Positions 8,385-13,931 of a stretch of DNA of 13,931 nucleotides are shown piece by piece. The stretch covers positions 277,978 to 291,908 of the forward strand of contig JAHNZQ020003148.1 of assembly GCA_019155205.2 (NCBI GenBank). Reading direction: 5' to 3'. Both the position numbers and the translations under genes were made by a program. The notes under the pieces are model-generated. The model was not told the DNA's origin. It saw only the letters and a list, made by a program, of their open reading frames with translations, and searched no databases. The first letter of the stretch is position 1; every line of letters begins with the position of its first letter. Source of the DNA: Gracilaria vermiculophylla. Its lineage: Eukaryota > Rhodophyta > Florideophyceae > Gracilariales > Gracilariaceae.

Positions 8385-9054
8385 CGTGGACGCCATAACG
8401 GTCTTCCCACTATGCGACACACCCCGCCTTCAGGAAAATATTCCTGAACTCCCCAGCCTTGGCGCAGCGGACCGACCGCGGATTTGCGTATCTCCTTGGA
8501 GGCATTTTCGGGTCCCTAACGCTCCTGGCCCAGCCTTAATTTCTCCTTCTCGGTGCCCCTCCGCTGGTGCTATAGCTCCAGTTGGTGGCTATCTCTTCCG
8601 CGCCCCCGAGTGTCGTCCGTGTGGTGTCGGCACTCTGCGTCTCCGGTTTAGGCGTGGTTTGGTCCGATCTGTTCGCTGGTCTCTCCCCGCAGTACGGTGC
8701 GGCGGTTCTTCACGGCTCCCGACTCTCCGATTCCCTCGAGGGTCCCTTTCGGGAAACCTCCGCCGCGTCCCGTCCACTCTTGTACCCCCAGTGGAAGCGC
8801 CTAATTCATAATCTTCTCTCTTGAGCTGCCGTCGGTTCCCGTTGGATATGAGTTGGATCCTTTTCATGGTGCTTCACATAACCCCTGTAGCTCTCTGTCT
8901 GTCTTCACTGCGCATTCTACGATTGCGTCTCGACGCGGCTACCTCCCTCGTCAGGTATGTATCCGCCGGCCGCTCCCACAGTGGCGTCCTGTCGGCCCCC
9001 TCTGGTGCTGCGACACATTCAGTCTTCGTCCCGCCAACTACCTACACCTTCGAA
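8385..9054 (+). other. Untranslated leader of arm B element
   Basis: This G+C-rich stretch lies between the candidate PBS and the ORF1 ATG. It has open frames (8371-8811 plus, 8589-8867 minus), but I found no equivalent protein in the arm A leader, and the translations are Arg/Pro/Ser-rich as expected of G+C-rich non-coding DNA. No gene is supported. Confidence 0.45.
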
Positions 9055-10931
9055 ATGATTTTTCCGGCCTCAGCTTCTATATCTCCGTCCGATCCTGAGG
9101 TATTTCACACCTCCACCGGTGCGCCGCATCGCCCGGAGGAGCACTCTGACCATCGAACGACGCGGGTCTTCGTGCCGTTCTACGACAGGCGCGTCCTTCT
9201 CCCGTGCACCTTGGAGGACTATATTCACCTCTTCGGACCCTCCCTACAGGCGATGAGGTTCCACACAGGACTGGAGGTCGCTTGGAACGACAAGAAGCAG
9301 AACCGGGTGGACGCCTTTCGCACTCACTCGCTCCACACCGCGCTGCACGACGACAGCGCTCCGACCACAGTGTGGTACTGCGACACTCCCTACCTCAGAT
9401 GGGCCGAAGAGCGTGAGATACAGATTTGACTCCAACCACTCTTGCACAATGAAAGCTCACATTAACGAGCTGCGAGGCCCTCAAGCATCGTCGATGGACG
9501 CTCCACCCTTGCTGTGCTGCCCTTCGATCTCGCGTACGTTCGCCTCTACTGGCTCAATCGCAACCGATGGGGAACCGATGGGGAACGCTTCTTGCGGATG
9601 AGATCCGAGTGCGGAACGCCTTCGGATACTTCTATGGTTGGCAAAACACGGAGTTCCATGACATGCCTTCCGAACAACGTACGAAATATTACCCCAAACC
9701 AAATGACTCCCGGAATGACCAATGGATCTACCCGCACCTCTGTGTGGAAACGCCCATCAGGTTCGCGCATCACACCTCGGAGGTTCTGGATCCACATGGC
9801 TCCTTAGAGCGTTTTGTCATCTTGATCGCATCGACCAAATTCACAGTCGGCACCCTAACGGCCTATCTCCGGGCACCGGACGAGGGCATCACTTCCTACA
9901 CTTGGTGCCGCGACGGTCGCCTGTACTGGGATTCTTCGATTCAGCCAACCGCCGAACCTTTGCTCCCATTTTCGGTGCCATTTATCCGGGCCTCCACTCC
10001 CTAAGAATTCAGAATCTGGATGAGGGCACCGCTTGGAGAGATTCCATGGCCGAGAAGCTCCTGGATTACATTCTGTACGTGGCGTGGAACGACACGCTGG
10101 GCTTTCTTTGGTATGATTATGGCAAATTCAAGTCTCACCCTATTGTGAGGAGCCCCAATGGAGACCATGACGGGCGAGGGTACGCGGCGTTTCCCCGCAA
10201 TGCCACTTCTCGGGCTCCTCAGATGCCACGGCTACAAATCCCCGGTTATGATGCCACGGTGGAGAGTCTGGTGATCCACACGCCTCCTCTGATACCGTCT
10301 CTCTCGCAGGACGTGGCTGCTCCTTCTGAGGTCAAGGTGCAGCCTCCAGCATCGATGCCGGATCCTCTCGCAGTGGTTGCCGATGGGTCTCCGATTGAAG
10401 AGGAAGAGATTACTCCCGTCCCGACTGCTTCGGCCTTGGTGTTGCTATCCCAACTGTGGAGCGTCCCGGCGCCGATTTTTTCACATCGCCTGAGAAGCGT
10501 TCCGGTTCCTGTGCCGCGGTTACCTCCGGTATCGGCTGCTCCATCCTTGCCCCTGCCAAACTCCGCGCCGGTGCCTGCCCACTGTCGCAGCCGGTCCGCC
10601 GTCTGCGACTCCTTCTGTGGCGGTTGTTGTTCCGTCGACGGAGATTGCCGCTTTTATCTTACCCTCGGGCGGGTCATCCTCTGGGGCTCTTGATACTGCC
10701 TTCTATAATTTGGTGCAGGCATGCCTGGTGACAGGCCGTCCTGCTCCGACTTCTTCTGTAGAGGCTGTGCGCAAGGCTCGCAACTGGGTTATAGAGCTCC
10801 TTAAGGCACGGACGGACCGAGCATCGATGGCTGCCATCAAGGACATCTTGACGGAGTTCTTTGAGAGCCATGCGCTAACGGCGAAGGCTTACCTAGAAGT
10901 GGATTATGCGACGTGGTTTGGTGACCTGTAG
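9055..10931 (+). pseudogene. ORF1, arm B copy: unrecognised protein in the gag position of a gypsy-type element
   Basis: I do not recognise this protein. The ATG at 9055 aligns with the arm A ATG. Total span is about 625 codons to TAG 10929-10931, which is also the stop in arm A. In order it has a short Ser/Pro-rich N-terminus, an aromatic-rich domain (about 9150-10140; phrases such as TLEDYIHLFGPSLQAMRF, VWYCDTPYLRWAEE, NAFGYFYGWQNTEFHD, LLDYILYVAWNDTLGFLWYD), a Pro/Val/Ala-rich linker (about 10260-10680), and a charged helical C-terminus with LVQACLVTGRPA and ARTDRASM. Breaks are TGA 9427-9429, TAA 9463-9465, an 11-base tandem duplication at 9562-9583 that shifts the frame, a frameshift near 9925-9940 and another near 10580. 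It precedes pol, so a capsid-like role is possible, but no gag core, zinc knuckle or enzyme motif is visible. Confidence 0.65.
9562..9583 (+). repeat. 11-base tandem duplication inside ORF1 (arm B)
   Basis: The unit AACCGATGGGG occurs twice back to back, followed by AACG. Eleven bases shift the reading frame by two, and this is exactly the offset between the ORF1 frame upstream (LYWLNRNRWG) and the open frame downstream (ADEIRVRNAFGYFYGW). A slippage event is the simplest cause of this frameshift. Confidence 0.8.
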
Positions 10932-11358
10932 GCGGGAGATACCCCGGCGATAGTAGTTAGTCAACGGGAGCAACAGAGTGAAATATCCTTGAGTTGGAGC
11001 AGAAGCTCCCTGAACGATAAATTCAATGCGAATGGGCAGTGCCCGAGCGCCCAGGAACGATTTCCACTCCCTGCAAGGAAAATACAAGTACCGCTTTCCA
11101 GTTGGAGTGCAGCCTATGCCACTGGCGTTTACGCCGAAAGCACAAGGGCCGACACTCAAAACGGTTGCATCTCTAGGGAGCAGGGCGCGCTCACGGAGGT
11201 CGCCTTTAGGAATGGGGGAGAAGCCCTTTGCACAGTCGACGGAGAATTGGCGGACCCACGCATCTCTTTGATCTTCTCTCGGCTCTTTGAGGACTGGCAA
11301 GCTCTCTACTGTGCGAGACGCGTGGCGTCGAGCATTGAACATATTTGAAGCATAACCT
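10932..11358 (+). other. Region between ORF1 and pol, with possible coiled-coil remnant
   Basis: Just after the ORF1 stop, another frame reads ILELEQKLPER (near 10988-11020); arm A has ILQLEPKLRER in the same relative place. This looks like a heptad-type helix kept in both copies across different decay. Beyond about 11060 no homology with arm A is seen, and I recognise no domain. A 179-codon minus-strand frame (11432-10893) covers this stretch but has no family resemblance and I do not call it a gene. Confidence 0.35.
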
Positions 11359-11652
11359 TTGTATCTCCGGTTGGGCTCCTTACAGGTGAAGGTGTGGTTC
11401 CTCGTGGGTACGAACTGGGCATCACAGTGCATATTGGTGACATTCTTTGTGGATCGATATGTACGTGCAATATACCCACGCCTGCAAAAGGTGGCATTTC
11501 ATGACACCGCCCCTGTAGGTATCGTGTCCATATCTTCCGGACCGGACGCAAATGCGCGTCAAGTGGGTAATATTAGAAAGGAGACACAGCGGAATAATCT
11601 CCGGGTGATGAAGAGTATCGAAATACCTGCGAAGATTCAGGCCGTAGTTTGA
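11359..11652 (+). pseudogene. Possible retropepsin (protease) remnant of element B
   Basis: A 97-codon frame sits where protease belongs, about 0.4 kb upstream of the recognisable RT. It contains KVWFLVGTNWASQCI (from about 11389). This is reminiscent of the strand-plus-D(T/S)GA(S/T) active-site loop of retropepsins, but the catalytic Asp position (11407-11409) is Gly and one extra residue is present. No flap or second strand pattern is convincing. The call rests mainly on position in the element and is weak. No other domain is seen between here and RT; 11653-12046 has many stops in all frames. Confidence 0.25.
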
Positions 11653-12046
11653 GTGCAGAGCTCCCCATCTGGCCTCCCGTGCCTACAAGGATATCCGCAT
11701 CTGACTACTAAGAAGCATTACATGATAGCCGACGGCGTTATGGAGATAGTGCGGACTATTACTTTCAGATTCTTTATTGCTTACCTGAAGGAGTCGCTTT
11801 TACGGCTTCAAAAAGGATCTGTCGTCGAAATTGCCACTACCCGCCCCTGTAGGACTGGTCCATCTTCTTCGTTTGGAAGAATTTGATGAACACGATGCAA
11901 TCGCCACAATAGAAAGCAAAACGGCATCGATGACTCCAGAGGAATGGAAGACTGCTCCTTGGCAGGAGGACCTCCAAATTAGTTAAGAGTTCAAAGATTA
12001 TCGCCATAGAATAGTGGAGATCCTATTTGCTTTCTAGTGCATGTAG

Positions 12047-12890
12047 TCTGGTCGCTTTGATCAGGTTAGCCTGGCCAAGAACCGGTTCAAGCTCCCACCT
12101 GAGGCGAAACCGGTACATCAACTCGCGATGAAAGCCACGCCTTACGCGCGTGAGTTCGAACGCGATGAGGTCTTGTGGCTGCTGGATGAAGGCGTCACCG
12201 AGCCGTCCGATTCCTTATATGCCTTCCCCTTGGTGCTTTCGAAGAAAAACAATGGCTCCTTGAGGTTCTGAATTCACAATAGACGCCTCAACGAGGTGAC
12301 GGTATGCGATTCGTACCCGATATCCGCATGGATGAATGTATTGACTCCTTAGGTGATGCGTCCGTTTTCTCAATGCTGGATGCCAATGAAGGCTACCGGT
12401 AGATCGAGATGGATGACTCTGATAAGGACAAGACAACGTTCATCTCGCACTGTGGAATTTTCAGATACCGAAGGATGCCATTTGGATTGGGGAATGCTCC
12501 CACTACGTTCCAACGAGCAGTGGATATAATCCAGTCAAAGTTGAGGTGGCAGGACGCCCTTGTGTATATTGAATATTTCATTATATACTTCCGCAGCGTG
12601 AAGGAGCACTTTATGCATGTGAAGCATGTGCTCCAACTCCTGAAGGATGCTGGACTCACCTTGAAGCAGAAGGCGTGTTTCTCTATCATGTCCTCTGTGG
12701 TTTACGTGGGGCACATTGTGCTCTCGGGCCGCCTACAGGTTTCCGTAAAAACTCGGCACACCATCAAGGAAACTCACTCTCTCATAAATCAGACGGAGCT
12801 CTGCTACTTTTTGGGGTTGTGTGATGTCTTTCTGATGTTTTTCCCGAATTTCTCATGCACTGTAGGTGCCTTTAAATCGCCTCTTGGAGA
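12047..12890 (+). pseudogene. pol: Ty3/gypsy reverse transcriptase, element B (catalytic YxDD lost)
   Basis: Reverse transcriptase copies element RNA into cDNA. The first frame (from about 12047) reads RFKLPPEAKPVHQLAMKATP and LLDEGVTEPSDSLYAFPLVL, then TGA at 12269-12271 and RRLNEVTVCDSYPI. A frameshift near 12318-12330 leads to RMDECIDSLGDASVFSMLDA (palm Asp present), a TAG at 12400-12402, IEMDDSDKDKTTF, and FRYRRMPFGLGNAPTTFQRA. The YxDD box is YIEY at 12565-12576, so both metal-binding Asp residues are gone. Then come LQLLKDAGLTLKQKACF, a GHIV thumb phrase, and TELCYFLGLCDVFLMFFPNF. A further frameshift near 12890 passes to the RNase H frame. Order and motifs are unmistakably Ty3/gypsy. 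The enzyme cannot be active. Confidence 0.92.
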
Positions 12891-13440
12891 AAGACAAACC
12901 GATGCAATTGGCTCTCCTGACGGACAAAAAGTTCGAAGCCTTTGACACCTTAAAATAGAGACTAATAGAGCCACCAATATTGGTTCTCCCGAATTGCACC
13001 GGCCGAATGGTGCTGGACACAGACGCCTGCAAATACCAGGTCAGCTCTGCCCTCCTTCAGGAACAACCTGAAGGTGGACTTCAACCTATAGGATACTGGA
13101 GAGACAGAATTTCACCTACGGAATGGAATTATTCCACCTCGGGTTGGGAATGTCTCGCCATCGTATGGGCGGTTTTGCTTTAACGCCCGTACCTGGAAGG
13201 CGCGCCTTGCACCTTAAGGACAGACAACGCACCATTTAATTGGAGACTGTCCCTGACAGATGCTTTCGATCGCCTGGAGAGGTGAAGGCTACGCCCCCTG
13301 GAGTTCGAATTTGACATCGTCCACTGTCCTGGCCTAAAACACCAGGTACGGGTCACCCTGTTTCAAATCTCTACAGAGGGAGAACACGAGAAACTTTTGG
13401 AGGACTCAATTCCATGTTAAATCATCGAGGACGCCGATTG
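12891..13440 (+). pseudogene. pol: Ty3/gypsy RNase H and connection region, element B
   Basis: RNase H would remove template RNA during cDNA synthesis. One frame continues from about 12891 to 13834. The tether reads LLEKDKPMQLALLTDKKFEA, with TAG at 12956-12958. The RNase H domain begins near 12990 with RMVLDTDACKYQVSSALLQE, then GGLQPIGYW, NYSTSGWECLAIVWAVLL, TAA at 13181-13183, LRTDNAPFNW, TGA at 13283-13285, and LEFEFDIVHCPGLKHQ. The acidic residues of LDTDA, WEC and RTDN match catalytic positions. The closing ADALSR-like phrase is degraded to VRVTLFQIS. A linker with TAA 13420-13422 and another stop near 13438-13440 leads to integrase. Stops show it is dead. Confidence 0.88.
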
Positions 13441-13834
13441 AAAAAAAGGATCCGAAGGAGAACGCTTGGAATGCTGTGAGCCCAGAGGCAGGTTTAGTAG
13501 TCTCCCTGAGATGATGGTCCTTATCAATGAAGAGAAATAAGTTCTCCCAATCACTATAGCGGAGTTCTTGAAGAAGCAGAGTACAGATACCAACCGCAAA
13601 GAATGCCTTGCCACCGTGGGGGGTCTACCATCGTCATTCAATCTCGGCCGAGACCACGTAATTGTACGCCGCGCTCCCCTAAATAGTACTCTCAAGAAGG
13701 TCTTCCCGATGAACCTATGGGCGAGGGTGCTGTATCTATCGCACTATCCTCGCCTTTCCGGGCATCCCTGTTTATCGCGCATGTATTTCACTATGAGGAG
13801 GAAGTTCGTCGGTGTTTTCGGAATGCTAGTTTGA
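13441..13834 (+). pseudogene. int: Integrase N-terminal (HHCC) region, element B, truncated
   Basis: The same frame as RNase H continues to VIVRRAPLNSTLKKVF and ARVLYLSHYPRLSGHP, which carries the two His of the zinc site. MYFTMRRKF follows, and then similarity to integrase is lost at about 13815. The two Cys residues and the entire catalytic core are missing. The homologous stretch in copy 1 is about 1440-1625, with VLVRRAPLDGALQKVV and LLYLSHYPRLAGHP, so both copies belong to one pol family. The first part (13441-13560) is a poorly conserved linker with one further stop. The loss point is the right edge of element B. Confidence 0.8.
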
Positions 13835-13931
13835 CAATCAAAAGAGAAAGAATTAAAATGGACGGATATCGACTCTTAAAACCCACTTTTGAATGAATCA
13901 ATTTCCATTAAAATATTTTCACACATTCAAC
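13835..13931. other. A+T-rich right flank, no gene seen
   Basis: After the integrase truncation the composition changes sharply to A+T-rich, with runs such as TTAAAATATTTTC. No LTR, polypurine tract or coding frame is visible in these 97 bases. It may be host DNA or the start of another A+T-rich element. Confidence 0.4.

Larger units (their letters stand above)
7756..11060 (+). repeat. Arm B: LTR-leader-ORF1 segment (inverted partner of arm A)
   Basis: This segment is the plus-strand counterpart of arm A. Its homology to the reverse complement of 3085-5359 starts at TATGGTACCG (7756) and fades near 11060. It is longer than arm A because it keeps about 1 kb of ORF1 (roughly 9103-10123) that A has lost. 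Unlike arm A, it continues into pol of the same orientation, so it forms the 5' half of an LTR retrotransposon. Together the arms make a head-to-head pair with about 2.4 kb between them. Confidence 0.85.

Noticed and set aside
8371..8811. Possible small protein encoded in the arm B leader
   Set aside because: It starts at GTG, is rich in Arg, Pro and Ser, and the arm A leader does not keep the frame.
10893..11432. 179-codon minus-strand open frame after ORF1 of arm B
   Set aside because: It has no family resemblance, overlaps the end of ORF1 antisense, and arm A has no equivalent frame. Likely chance.
1..13931. Bacterial or phage features: CRISPR, operons, ribosome-binding sites, integron
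   Set aside because: No spaced direct repeats or Shine-Dalgarno-led gene series were seen, and all recognisable proteins are eukaryotic transposon families.

Overview
The window looks like a transposon graveyard in a eukaryotic genome. It holds no rRNA, tRNA, CRISPR array or bacterial-style operon, and I found no convincing host gene. Every recognisable protein belongs to one of two eukaryotic transposon classes: Ty3/gypsy LTR retrotransposons (gag, protease remnant, RT, RNase H, integrase, chromodomain) and a PIF/Harbinger DNA transposon (DDE transposase plus a Myb/SANT-like partner). Phrasing in the gag, integrase and Harbinger proteins reminds me of copies in oomycetes and other protists. 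That is an impression from memory and not evidence of the host lineage.

Layout from left to right. (1) 1-2947, + strand: Ty3/gypsy copy 1. A gag domain is joined almost directly to integrase plus chromodomain; protease, RT and RNase H are missing. (2) 3085-5359, - strand: arm A, the 5' part of an LTR element read leftward (candidate LTR, leader, C-terminal part of an unrecognised protein called ORF1 here). (3) About 5361-7404: an A+T-richer PIF/Harbinger copy with a Myb-like ORF (+) converging on a transposase (-). (4) About 7405-7755: no recognised gene. (5) 7756-13834, + strand: arm B, a longer copy of the same LTR element (candidate LTR, leader, full-length ORF1), which continues into a decayed pol (possible protease, RT, RNase H, integrase N-terminus) truncated inside integrase. 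(6) 13835-13931: short A+T-rich flank.

Arms A and B are homologous and inverted, so two 5' LTRs face away from each other with the Harbinger element between them. LTR-driven transcription, if any remained, would diverge; the A transcript would be antisense to copy 1. Copy 1 and element B share a pol family, because their integrase zinc-binding regions align.

All copies are dead or dying. The integrase of copy 1 has Asn in place of its second catalytic Asp, the RT has lost YxDD, and reading frames carry stops and frameshifts, several of which would be explained by C-to-T or G-to-A changes. The least explained object is ORF1, about 620 codons in arm B: an aromatic-rich domain, a Pro-rich linker and a helical C-terminus, in the position normally held by gag.
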